From NCBI GenBank assembly GCA_937919075.1, contig CALFOF010000022.1, forward strand, positions 1 to 7,242: a stretch of 7,242 nt of DNA, read 5' to 3'. Positions 1 through 6,011 of the stretch are shown here, piece after piece. Position 1 is the first letter of the stretch, and every line of letters starts with the position of its first letter. The notes beneath the pieces were generated by a model. The model did no database searches. It saw nothing but the letters and a program-made list of their open reading frames with translations, and was not told the DNA's origin. Both the position numbers and the translations under genes were made by a program. Origin of the DNA: an uncultured Cyanobium sp. Its GTDB lineage: Bacteria > Cyanobacteriota > Cyanobacteriia > PCC-6307 > Cyanobiaceae.

Positions 1-380
1 AGCGGGCCCGGGCCGCCGGCGCCGGCGCACTGGCCGACCAGGCCGAAGCCAGGCTGCGGCAGCTGATGGGCCTGGGCCGCGACCGCTGGCAGGCCCTCAG
101 CAGCCTCGGCGATGAGTTCCGCCGCCTGGAAGCCGACCTGGCGGCCCTGCAGCGGGAGATGCAGCATGCGGCTGCGCAAGCGGCCCCGGGCGAACGCGGG
201 CCGAGCCCGGCCGGAGCGGGCCAAGGCAGCCAGGGAGCGGCGACTGCAGCGGAAGCGACGGCGGCGTCCGCCCGCCCGCAGCCGCTCGATCCGATCGAGC
301 TGGAAGCCGCTTGGTCGGCGTTCGAGGCGCAACAGGAGCTGGAGGAGCTGCGGCGCCGCCACGGCTCCCCACCGGGCTGA
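1..380 (+). CDS. Coiled-coil protein of unknown function, C-terminal part (5' end outside window)
   Basis: The reading frame is open from the first base (first complete codon at 3) to the TGA at 378-380, so only the last 125 residues are seen. Residues about 1-57 form an Ala/Leu/Glu/Arg-rich helix with heptad-like spacing (for example LGDEFRRLEADLAALQREM), likely a coiled coil. Residues about 58-93 are a low-complexity Ala/Gly/Pro linker. Residues about 96-119 (DPIELEAAW, then FEAQQELEELRRR) form a second acidic/basic helix that ends the protein. An ATG at 66 is inside the helix and is not needed as a start. The architecture recalls a picocyanobacterial coiled-coil family (TIGR04376-like, which I recall being labelled as a hercynine metabolism protein), but that match is from memory and unverified. 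The stop is 10 bases before the next gene on the same strand, so the two are probably co-transcribed. Function unknown. The gene is real with good confidence; the family is uncertain. Confidence 0.7.
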   Translation, partial: RARAAGAGALADQAEARLRQLMGLGRDRWQALSSLGDEFRRLEADLAALQREMQHAAAQAAPGERGPSPAGAGQGSQGAATAAEATAASARPQPLDPIELEAAWSAFEAQQELEELRRRHGSPPG

Positions 381-390
381 GCCGGCCGTT

Positions 391-1188
391 ATGGGGTTCC
401 TGCTCTCCAAGCTGCTGCCGCTGCTGCTCTACCCGCTGGGGCTGGCCATCGGCCTGCAGGCGATCGCCCTGGCGGGGCGCCACCGCCGCTGGAGCCCCTG
501 GCTGAGTGGCAGCAGCCTGGCCTTGCTCTGGATCAGTGCCCTGCCGTTCACGGCCCGGCAGCTGGTCTGGGGCCTGGAGGAGCGCAGCGCTGCCCTTACC
601 CCCAGCCCACTTCCCACCGCTGACGCCGTGATCGTGCTGGGCGGCGGCCTGCACCCCCAGCTGCCGCCCCGCACCAGCGTGGAGGTGAACGAAGCGGGGG
701 ACCGCCTGCTCACCGGGATACGCCTGCTGCGGGCCGGCAAGGTGCCGCTGCTGCTGCTGAGCGGCGGCCGGGTGACCTTCCAAAGCGACAACCCGGCGCC
801 GGCGGAGGCGGAATCGGCGCGGCGGCTGGCTTTGGAGCTCGGCGTGCCCGAGGCGCGCCTGCTGCTCAGCGATCAGGCCCGCACCACCGCGGAAGAGGCC
901 CTGGCGCTGCGCGCGATCGGCCAGGCCCGGGGCTGGCGTTCCGTGCTGCTGGTCACCAGCGCCATGCACATGCCCCGCTCGCTGGCCACATTTCAGCGCC
1001 GCTCAGGGCTCCAGGTGGTGCCGGTGGCCTGCGATTATCTGCTGCCGGCCCGCAGCGCCACCGGCCGCCCCACCGCCGCCTCGCTGCTGATTGAGTTGCT
1101 GCCAGAAGCCGGCGCGCTGCAGCTCACCACCCAGGCGATCAAGGAGCACCTGGGGCTGCTGGTCTACCGCCTGCGGGGCTGGAGTTGA
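391..1188 (+). CDS. YdcF/SanA/ElyC-type DUF218 membrane protein
   Basis: The protein has 265 residues. Two hydrophobic segments at about residues 5-28 and 36-55 should anchor it in the plasma membrane. The DUF218 domain follows from about residue 77: ADAVIVLGGG (77-86), a LLLLSGG strand-turn (120-126), a helix with the conserved TTAEEA element (165-170) and LLVTSAMHMPRS (186-197). These are the usual signature positions of the family, and the length is close to the 259 residues of E. coli ElyC. ElyC in E. coli is linked to envelope and peptidoglycan biogenesis; SanA and YdcF are distant relatives, and the biochemical activity of the domain is poorly defined. The ATG at 391 was chosen because it begins just before the first membrane segment and 10 bases after the upstream stop. 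The same frame is open further upstream, but that stretch is Arg-rich and lies antiparallel in sense to nothing conserved, being a shadow of the preceding gene. No clear Shine-Dalgarno sequence is visible. A role in the cyanobacterial envelope is inferred. Confidence 0.88.
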   Translation: MGFLLSKLLPLLLYPLGLAIGLQAIALAGRHRRWSPWLSGSSLALLWISALPFTARQLVWGLEERSAALTPSPLPTADAVIVLGGGLHPQLPPRTSVEVNEAGDRLLTGIRLLRAGKVPLLLLSGGRVTFQSDNPAPAEAESARRLALELGVPEARLLLSDQARTTAEEALALRAIGQARGWRSVLLVTSAMHMPRSLATFQRRSGLQVVPVACDYLLPARSATGRPTAASLLIELLPEAGALQLTTQAIKEHLGLLVYRLRGWS

Positions 1189-1287
1189 TGGCCGTCGGCG
1201 GGAGCTCCGGCCATAAGAAATCCGGCTATCCAGGAACAGGATCGCGCCATAGAGAATCCGGCCGTACGGGAGCCTGGCGGGCGACCG
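1189..1287. other. Convergent intergenic spacer with imperfect direct repeats
   Basis: This 99-base spacer lies between the ends of two converging genes. It has two copies of a 17-base element, GCCATAAGAAATCCGGC at 1210-1226 and GCCATAGAGAATCCGGC at 1246-1262, which match at 14 of 17 positions. A looser repeat beginning GGCCGT and containing GGGAGC occurs at 1190-1210 and 1260-1277. Short perfect palindromes GGAGCTCC (1201-1208) and CCGTACGG (1262-1269) are also present. No GC-rich stem followed by a T run is visible on either strand, so no intrinsic terminator is called. I see no gene here. Confidence 0.55.
1210..1262 (+). repeat. Pair of 17-base imperfect direct repeats
   Basis: The copies at 1210-1226 and 1246-1262 start 36 bases apart and share the flanks GCCATA and AATCCGGC; the three differences are consecutive, in the centre. 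They sit in the spacer after the stops of both neighbouring genes. They may be remnants of a local duplication or a small protein-binding site. Two copies are too few to name a repeat family. Confidence 0.4.
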
Positions 1288-1551
1288 CTACTTCTTGGGC
1301 GCGGGTGGCACCAGGCTGACCCCTTCCGGCGGCGGCGTGGGATCGGGATCGGCGATCAGCATGTGCTGCAGCACGATCTCAGGGCGTTCACTGTCGCGCC
1401 AGCGAATCCTGTAGGCCGGCATCTTGGTGCCACGGCTGGTGGTCTGCTCCACCGGCTCCATCACCCAGCCGCGACGGGAGCGGCCCTGAGGGTTGCGCTT
1501 GACCACCGCATCTGCGTGCTTGAAGCGGAATCCAACGCGCTCACCGCTCAT
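1288..1551 (-). CDS. Conserved-looking small protein of unknown function, possible small beta-barrel
   Basis: This is an 87-residue soluble protein with an ATG start (1549-1551) and a TAG stop (1288-1290). It is basic in the first half (KHADAVVKRN, then RSRRG) and has alternating beta-like segments: ERVGFRF (4-10), RGWVMEPVE (27-35), AYRIRWRD (46-53) and EIVLQHMLIA (58-67). A Pro-rich tail (70-87) ends in KK. The pattern resembles an SH3- or KOW-like small barrel that could bind nucleic acid or a protein partner, which is inference. It has no signal peptide or membrane segment. I recall similar short proteins next to lysS in marine Synechococcus and Prochlorococcus, possibly labelled hercynine metabolism small protein, but I cannot verify that. 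It starts 51 bases after the lysS stop on the same strand, so read-through from lysS is likely; a GATAAT box at 1580-1585 could add a promoter. The gene is probably real because its strands, charge pattern and tail look like a folded domain rather than a GC shadow. Confidence 0.75.
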   Translation of the reverse strand: MSGERVGFRFKHADAVVKRNPQGRSRRGWVMEPVEQTTSRGTKMPAYRIRWRDSERPEIVLQHMLIADPDPTPPPEGVSLVPPAPKK

Positions 1552-1579
1552 GGGCCAAGGTCAGTGCCAACGTGACCTC

Positions 1580-1585
1580 ATTATC
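1580..1585 (-). promoter_or_regulatory. Possible -10 box upstream of the 87-residue gene
   Basis: On the minus strand these bases read GATAAT, one mismatch from TATAAT, in the 51-base spacer after lysS and about 29 bases before the small gene's ATG. No good -35 hexamer lies 16-18 bases upstream; that stretch is the end of lysS. This is a weak single-box call. Confidence 0.22.
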
Positions 1586-1602
1586 CACTTTGGCCATCAA
1601 GC

Positions 1603-3117
1603 TCAGCTGGACCCGGCCTCCGGACGCAGGAGCGGGAAGGCAATCACATCACGGATGCTGGGGCTGTCGGTGAGCAACATGGCCAGCCGGTCGATGCCGA
1701 TGCCCAGCCCGCCGGTGGGTGGCATGCCCACCTCAAGGGCCTGGAGGAAATCCTCATCCACCCCCTGCGCCTCCAGGTCGCCGGCCAGGCGCCGCTCCTG
1801 CTGCGCCTCCAGGCGCCGGCGCTGATCGAGGGGATCGATCAGTTCACTGAAGGCGTTGGCGGTTTCGCGGCCCACAATAAATAGCTCGAAGCGCTCCACC
1901 AAGCCAGGCTTGCTGCGATGGGTGCGCGCCAACGGTGAGATCTCCACCGGGTAATCGAGCACGAAGGTGGGCTGAATCAAGCTGGCTTCCACCCGCTGCT
2001 CGAAGGCTTGGTTGAGCAGACGGCCCACGCTGTCAGCGGCGGCAGGCACCTCCAGCCCGGCGGCCTCCATAGCGGCGGCGGCCGCGTCACGGCTGGCGAA
2101 GCCATTGAAATCCAGCCCGGTGGCCTGCTCCACCAGCTCGTGCATGGTGGCCCGGCGCCAAGGGGGCATGAGCTCAATCGCCACGCCCTGATACGTGAGG
2201 GCGGTGGTGCCGCACACCTGCTCGGTGACGGCGGCGATCATCTGCTCGGTGAGCACCATCATGTCGGTGTAATCGGCATAGGCCTGATACACCTCCACCG
2301 AGGTGAATTCGGGGTTGTGGCGTGTGCTGATGCCTTCGTTGCGGAAGATGCGGCCCAGCTCGTACACCCGCTCGAAGCCCCCCACCACCAGCCGCTTGAG
2401 ATGCAGTTCGGTAGCGATGCGCAGGAACAGCGGCAGATCGAGAGCGTTGTGGTGGGTGCAGAAGGGGCGGGCATCGGCGCCACCGGCCTCCACATTCAGC
2501 ACCGGCGTTTCGATCTCAAGGAAGTCGCGGGCATCGAGCCAGCGGCGGATGCCGCTCACCAGGCGGGCGCGGCGGCGGAAGGTTTCGCGGGTGTGGGGCG
2601 AAACGATCAGGTCGAGATAGCGCTGGCGGTAGCGCTTCTCCACATCCGCCAGACCGTGCCATTTATCGGGCAGGGGCTGCAGCGATTTGCAGAGCATGTT
2701 CCAGGCATTCACCTTCACCGACAGCTCGCCGCGGTCGGTACGGCGCAGCGTGCCGTACACACCGATCAGATCGCCGGCATCCACCAGCGTGGTGATCTGG
2801 GCGAAGGCCTCGGGCTGCTCGGGCAGCGCCGCCAGCAGGTGGGCCTTCTCGATGAACAGCTGAATCGGGCCGCTTTCATCCACCAAGGTGAAGAAGGCCA
2901 GCTTGCCCATCACCCGGCGGGTCATCACCCGGCCGGCCACGGCCACAGCTACCGGTCGCTCCTCACCGTTGGGCAGGTCGGCATGCTCCTGCTGCAGGGC
3001 GGCGGTGCGGTGGCTGGGCTCGAAGCGCAGGGCGTAGGGACCCTGACCGAGGGCCGCCAGGGCCTGGCCCTTCTCGTAGCGGGCCTGCTCCAGGCGGTTG
3101 ACGGGATGCTCCGGCAA
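1603..3117 (-). CDS. lysS: Lysyl-tRNA synthetase, class II
   Basis: LysS joins lysine to tRNA-Lys using ATP in the cytoplasm. The 504-residue length fits bacterial class II LysRS. An N-terminal OB-fold anticodon-binding domain covers about residues 57-150 ([21 protein letters not shown] at its start). The class II catalytic core follows. Motif 1 is around [10 protein letters not shown] (198-207). Motif 2 is [15 protein letters not shown] (258-272), with Arg259 and Glu261 at the ATP-binding positions. Motif 3 is [12 protein letters not shown] (470-481), with Arg477 contacting ATP. The lysine-pocket segment [12 protein letters not shown] (418-429) is also intact. The start is a TTG at 3115-3117, giving [20 protein letters not shown], the usual short lead-in before the OB fold. 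No ATG is available in frame until residue 65, inside the OB fold, and no strong Shine-Dalgarno is seen. The frame stays open upstream, so a slightly earlier non-ATG start cannot be excluded. The gene lies 97 bases after the response regulator and 51 bases before the small gene, all on one strand. Confidence 0.97.
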   Translation of the reverse strand: MPEHPVNRLEQARYEKGQALAALGQGPYALRFEPSHRTAALQQEHADLPNGEERPVAVAVAGRVMTRRVMGKLAFFTLVDESGPIQLFIEKAHLLAALPEQPEAFAQITTLVDAGDLIGVYGTLRRTDRGELSVKVNAWNMLCKSLQPLPDKWHGLADVEKRYRQRYLDLIVSPHTRETFRRRARLVSGIRRWLDARDFLEIETPVLNVEAGGADARPFCTHHNALDLPLFLRIATELHLKRLVVGGFERVYELGRIFRNEGISTRHNPEFTSVEVYQAYADYTDMMVLTEQMIAAVTEQVCGTTALTYQGVAIELMPPWRRATMHELVEQATGLDFNGFASRDAAAAAMEAAGLEVPAAADSVGRLLNQAFEQRVEASLIQPTFVLDYPVEISPLARTHRSKPGLVERFELFIVGRETANAFSELIDPLDQRRRLEAQQERRLAGDLEAQGVDEDFLQALEVGMPPTGGLGIGIDRLAMLLTDSPSIRDVIAFPLLRPEAGSS

Positions 3118-3214
3118 AGCGACGAACAGGGGACGGGAGCGACCATCCTGCAGGAGCGCAGGCGGAGGAGAAGGGGCGACAGCCGTGACCCGGCAGCGCT
3201 TGCGGCTGGCGGCT
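3118..3214 (-). other. Spacer between response regulator and lysS
   Basis: This 97-base GC-rich spacer separates the regulator stop (TAG at 3215-3217) from the lysS TTG start. It shows no clear -10/-35 pair, no strong ribosome-binding site near the TTG and no stem-plus-T-run terminator. It holds no recognisable gene. Read-through from the regulator into lysS is possible. Confidence 0.4.
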
Positions 3215-4027
3215 CTAAGCCGTGACGGCGACCAGAGGATCGATCATGCGTTGCGAGGCGTAGCCGGTGCCGCGCACGGTGAGGATCAGCTCGGGGTTGC
3301 GGGGGTCGGGTTCGAGCTTGCCGCGCAGGCGGGCCACATACACATCCACGACACGCAGATCAGCGGCGCGGCGCGGCGGGTAGCCCCACAGCTGCTCAAG
3401 GATCTCAGCGCGGGGCACCACCCGGCCGGGCTCGCGGAACAACAGCTCCAGCAGGCTGAATTCGGTGTAGGTGAGGCCGATGCGCTCACCGGCGCGGGTG
3501 ACCTGGCGGCGGTTGGTGTCCACCACCAGGTCACCGAGGCGCATCACACCCTGACCGGCGGGGATGTCGCGCGGTTCGCTGGTGGCTGAGCCACGCCCCA
3601 CCCGCCGCAGGATCGTGGAGATGCGGGTTTCGAGCTCCTTGGGGCTGAACGGCTTGGGCAGGTAGTCGTCGGCGCCAAGATCAAGGCCGGCCACCCGCTC
3701 GGCGATCGCATCGAGGGCCGAGAGGAAGATGATCGGCACGCAGGATTCAGCGCGCAGGCGCCGGCACACCGCGAAGCCATCCAGCTTCGGCAGCATCACG
3801 TCGAGCACGACGAGATCGGGCTGCTCCTGGTGGAACAGGGTGAGGGCTTCCTCGCCATCCTCGGCGCAGAGGACGCGGTAGCCCGCCAGCTGCAGGCGCA
3901 TCACCAGCACGCGGCGCACCGCAGCTTCGTCGTCCACGACGAGCAGGGTGGCCTTTGGTGTTGTCCGCGTGTCCTGAACCACCGCCTCCGCCTTGGCTTG
4001 CCGAGGCTGCGTGTCCAGTGGCATCAC
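3215..4027 (-). CDS. OmpR-family response regulator, RpaB/Ycf27-like paralogue
   Basis: This is a two-component transcription factor of 269 or 270 residues. The receiver domain spans about residues 27-142. It has the acidic pair Asp32-Asp33, phosphoacceptor Asp76 in [13 protein letters not shown] (72-84), the switch residue Ser103 and Lys125 in KPFSPKEL, so it should be phosphorylatable. A linker (about 143-160) leads to a winged-helix DNA-binding domain (about 161-261), with [20 protein letters not shown], the recognition-helix region [17 protein letters not shown] and the wing RGTGY. It resembles cyanobacterial RpaB/Ycf27, but differences from RpaB as I remember it ([40 protein letters not shown]) suggest a separate paralogue, so no symbol is given. 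No histidine kinase gene is adjacent. The frame begins with a GTG at 4025-4027 directly followed by an ATG at 4022-4024; the ATG is the likelier start. A GTG at residue 16 is another possibility, because the first 25 residues precede the receiver fold. Its target genes are unknown. Confidence 0.93.
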   Translation of the reverse strand: MMPLDTQPRQAKAEAVVQDTRTTPKATLLVVDDEAAVRRVLVMRLQLAGYRVLCAEDGEEALTLFHQEQPDLVVLDVMLPKLDGFAVCRRLRAESCVPIIFLSALDAIAERVAGLDLGADDYLPKPFSPKELETRISTILRRVGRGSATSEPRDIPAGQGVMRLGDLVVDTNRRQVTRAGERIGLTYTEFSLLELLFREPGRVVPRAEILEQLWGYPPRRAADLRVVDVYVARLRGKLEPDPRNPELILTVRGTGYASQRMIDPLVAVTA

Positions 4028-4186
4028 AGGAACAGTCGTGAAGAAATATCACCCTACCTGTCAGCTTGTAGGCATGGAGAGCAGAAGGGACACGCGAGGG
4101 AGTAGTGGCGCCAAGACTTAATGATTTTTCAATAGTTGCAGCGGCAACGGCAACGGCACCACCACGCCGCAAGGCGAGCCGCCGGC
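4028..4186 (-). promoter_or_regulatory. Upstream region and probable promoter of the response regulator
   Basis: This 159-base spacer separates the substrate-binding protein stop from the regulator start and is the largest non-coding gap in the window. It contains the only clear AT-rich island, 4113-4138 (minus strand TTGAAAAATCATTAAGTC within it). Nearer the gene, GATATT on the minus strand at 4044-4049 could be a -10 box, which would give a leader of only about 10-15 bases. No convincing -35 box is found at the right distance from either. A promoter here is inferred from the gap size and the base composition. Confidence 0.45.
4057..4072. promoter_or_regulatory. Possible operator: interrupted palindrome in the regulator's upstream region
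   Basis: The plus strand reads CCTGTCAGCTTGTAGG, a 16-base interrupted palindrome (CCT, AGCT and AGG pair). On the minus strand it can also be read as CCTACAAG followed by CTGACAGG, an imperfect tandem repeat of period 8. It lies just upstream of the candidate GATATT -10 box, where a bound factor could act. It does not fit the HLR1 site of RpaB as I know it (period 10). Speculative. Confidence 0.25.
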
Positions 4187-4188
4187 TC
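4135..4188 (-). repeat. GGCAAC micro-repeats and short hairpins after the lipoprotein gene
   Basis: On the plus strand CGGCAA, CGGCAA, CGGCAC lie in tandem at 4142-4159. GTTGC at 4135-4139 can pair with either GCAAC copy (4144-4148 or 4150-4154). A second hairpin, GAGCC-GCC-GGCTC at 4176-4188, overlaps the lipoprotein stop codon. Downstream on the minus strand the sequence becomes AT-rich but lacks a proper T run. Together they could end or stabilise the mre-operon message, but this is not a textbook terminator. Confidence 0.3.
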
Positions 4189-5497
4189 AGGGCCAGCGGC
4201 CTTCTGCGTAGAGGTTCCATTCCCGCTCCGCCGCCAGCACGGCCGCATCGCTGCTGATCTGGCCGAGCATGGCGCGCTGCAGCTGGCGGTAGATGATCGC
4301 CTGCAGCCGCTTCACGCCGGGGTTGGCGGGCACCAGCACCCGCGCCCGCCCCAGCGTTTCGGCCGATTGCAGGCGGGCCGCATGCACCAGTGCCTGCTGG
4401 GGATCGGCAGGGATGTCCCGCCGCAGCTGCTGCTCAATCGTGGTCAGCGCCTGCCGGGCCGAGGGGAGCACCCGCGCCTGCTCAGCGAAGCGCGCCTGGT
4501 TGGTGGCATTGGTGAGGAACAGGGCAAAGCTCACCGCTTCCTTCGGCATAGCGCTCTGGCGCGGCACCGCCAGGTTCATGACCGCCACGTTGGCGGTGCC
4601 ATCGAGGCCCGTGAGCGGCGGATGGGGTTCGGTGACGGCGGCGATCCCCGGCGCGTTGGTCTGGATGCTGCGCAGGAACTCAGCGCCGCTGGCCAGCATC
4701 GCCAGCTCGCCGCCCTGATAGAGCTCGATGGCGCGCCGGTAACCCTGGCTCACCACTTCTCGCGGCAGCAGACCGCGGCGGTAGAGATCGGTCCAGAAGG
4801 CGAAGGCCCGGCGGCCGGCCGGGCTGTTGAAGGCCGCCCGCTGGCGGTCGTCGGTGAGTGTGACACCCATCTGCACCATCGACTCCAGCAGCTCGGCGGA
4901 GTCGTCTGGCACCACCGTGACGAACAGCGCGTGGCGGCCCGTGCGCCGCTTCACCGCTTCCGCGAAGGCCGGCACCTCCTCCCAGCGGCGCGGTGGGTCG
5001 GTGTATCCGGCCCGCTGCAGCAGGTCACGGTTGGCGAGCGTGATGCGCGCGGTGAGGTACCAGGGGATCGCGAATTGCCCCTCCGCGTTGCGGCTGGCCG
5101 CCCAGATGCGCTGCAGGTAGACCTCCGAGGCTCCGGGCGGCAGCAGCGGATCGAGGTCGAGCAGCCCCCCCTTGCTGGCCAGATTGGCGGCGAACAGCGG
5201 ATTGAGGTTCACCACATCGGGAGCGGTGCGCGCGAACACCGCGGCCAGCAGCTTGCGCTCCACCGATCCCCAGGGGATGTCGGTCCAACGCACAGTGGTG
5301 CCGGGATTCTCCTTCTCCCAGGCGGCGATCACCTCGGTGAGATAGGCGTCGAACTTGGGCGAGAGGTCGAGTGTCCACACGTTTAACTGGCGCCCCTGGC
5401 TGCGCGGACCGCCACAGCCCGCCAGCACCAGGGTCAGCAGCGTGAGCACGGCACGCCGGCGCCAGCGCCCCCGGATCCCGTCGGTCAGACCCCGCAT
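4187..5497 (-). CDS. Sugar-type ABC transporter substrate-binding lipoprotein
   Basis: The protein has 436 residues, typical of extracellular solute-binding protein family 1 (MalE/UgpB-like). A lipoprotein signal is clear: a basic start (RGRWRRR, 9-15), a hydrophobic core (AVLTLLTLVL, 16-25) and the lipobox LAGC with Cys28, so it should be membrane-anchored and face the periplasm. The mature part begins LNVWTLDLSPKFD. It shows family features such as VIAAWEKENPGTTVRWTDIPW (56-76, with intervening residues), APDVVNLNP (92-100), IPWYLTARITLANRDLL (144-160), LYQGGELAMLASGAEFL (259-275) and the later KEAVSFALFLTN (319-330). The ligand cannot be read from the sequence; oligosaccharide or polyol is inferred. 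The ATG at 5495-5497 has a Shine-Dalgarno GAGGGG at 5506-5511, 8 bases upstream. It starts only 4 bases after mreD, so it belongs to the mre operon. No permease or ATPase gene is adjacent, so it either shares a distant transporter or has another envelope role. Confidence 0.92.
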   Translation of the reverse strand: MRGLTDGIRGRWRRRAVLTLLTLVLAGCGGPRSQGRQLNVWTLDLSPKFDAYLTEVIAAWEKENPGTTVRWTDIPWGSVERKLLAAVFARTAPDVVNLNPLFAANLASKGGLLDLDPLLPPGASEVYLQRIWAASRNAEGQFAIPWYLTARITLANRDLLQRAGYTDPPRRWEEVPAFAEAVKRRTGRHALFVTVVPDDSAELLESMVQMGVTLTDDRQRAAFNSPAGRRAFAFWTDLYRRGLLPREVVSQGYRRAIELYQGGELAMLASGAEFLRSIQTNAPGIAAVTEPHPPLTGLDGTANVAVMNLAVPRQSAMPKEAVSFALFLTNATNQARFAEQARVLPSARQALTTIEQQLRRDIPADPQQALVHAARLQSAETLGRARVLVPANPGVKRLQAIIYRQLQRAMLGQISSDAAVLAAEREWNLYAEGRWP

Positions 5498-5501
5498 CGC
5501 T

Positions 5502-6011
5502 TCAGCCCCTCGATGGTGCGTTTTGCTGCCGCCAGAGCAGCAGCAACAGCGAACAGATCATCGGTGCCAGCAGACCGGTGAGCAGGGTCTGGGTGAGCAG
5601 GGTGCGCAGGCTGCCGGCCAACGGCAGCTGGGGGGGCAGGCCGAGCCGCTGCAGGATCAAGGTGAGCCCCAGTAAAAAGGTACCGATCAAAGCCAGCAGC
5701 CCGAGGCTGAAGCTGCGTTCGAGCGGCGGACCCTTGCGCCCCAGGCGCCCCCACCACCAGCCGAGCAGCACCAACGCCGGAATCTGGGTGGCGCCATCGA
5801 GCGTGAGGGCGTCGAGCAGCAGCCCCAACCCCAGCCCGGCCAGGGCACCGGAGACGGGCCCATCGCTGATCGCCCAGGGCAGCAGCCACAGCACGGCCCA
5901 GCTGGGCGGTGCCCCCGAGAGCCGCAACAGCGCGGGCGCGGCCAGCGTGAGCCAGGGCACGAGCAGGGCGCTGGCGACAAACAAAGGGTGGCGGTGCAGC
6001 TTGCCCAACAT
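5502..6011 (-). CDS. mreD: Rod shape-determining protein MreD
   Basis: This is a 169-residue integral membrane protein. Five or six hydrophobic helices are visible at about residues 10-30, 36-50, 53-69, 76-90, 101-122 and 135-160, separated by short Arg/Lys-containing loops (for example GRLGRKGPPLERS). MreD sequences are poorly conserved, so the call rests on size, topology and position directly after mreC. MreD works with MreC, MreB and the RodA/PBP2 synthase to elongate the cell wall at the plasma membrane. The ATG (6009-6011) follows the mreC TGA with no base between, which suggests translational coupling. The acidic segment LLDALTLDG (65-73) is typical of the region between helices in this family. 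The next gene starts 4 bases after its stop. Confidence 0.88.
   Translation of the reverse strand: MLGKLHRHPLFVASALLVPWLTLAAPALLRLSGAPPSWAVLWLLPWAISDGPVSGALAGLGLGLLLDALTLDGATQIPALVLLGWWWGRLGRKGPPLERSFSLGLLALIGTFLLGLTLILQRLGLPPQLPLAGSLRTLLTQTLLTGLLAPMICSLLLLLWRQQNAPSRG

Noticed and set aside
112..390. Extending the DUF218 protein upstream to an in-frame ATG at 112
   Set aside because: The extension is an Arg-rich stretch overlapping the coiled-coil gene in another frame, and it would place basic sequence ahead of the natural membrane-anchored start at 391.
97..969. Minus-strand open frame (290 codons) antisense to the coiled-coil and DUF218 genes
   Set aside because: Composition biased to Gln, Arg, Pro and Gly with no motif; the opposite strand encodes a credible DUF218 protein with membrane segments.
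1189..1287. Bidirectional intrinsic terminator between the convergent genes
   Set aside because: Only 8-base palindromes are present and neither strand has a stem followed by a T run.
2008..3225. Long plus-strand open frame (405 codons) antisense to lysS
   Set aside because: It is very rich in His, Gly, Gln and Ala and has no recognisable domain. It mirrors lysS, whose class II motifs are intact, so it is a high-GC shadow.
4136..5386. Long plus-strand open frame (416 codons) antisense to the substrate-binding lipoprotein
   Set aside because: Low-complexity Arg/His/Gln/Gly composition with no domain, opposite a gene with a clear lipobox and family motifs.
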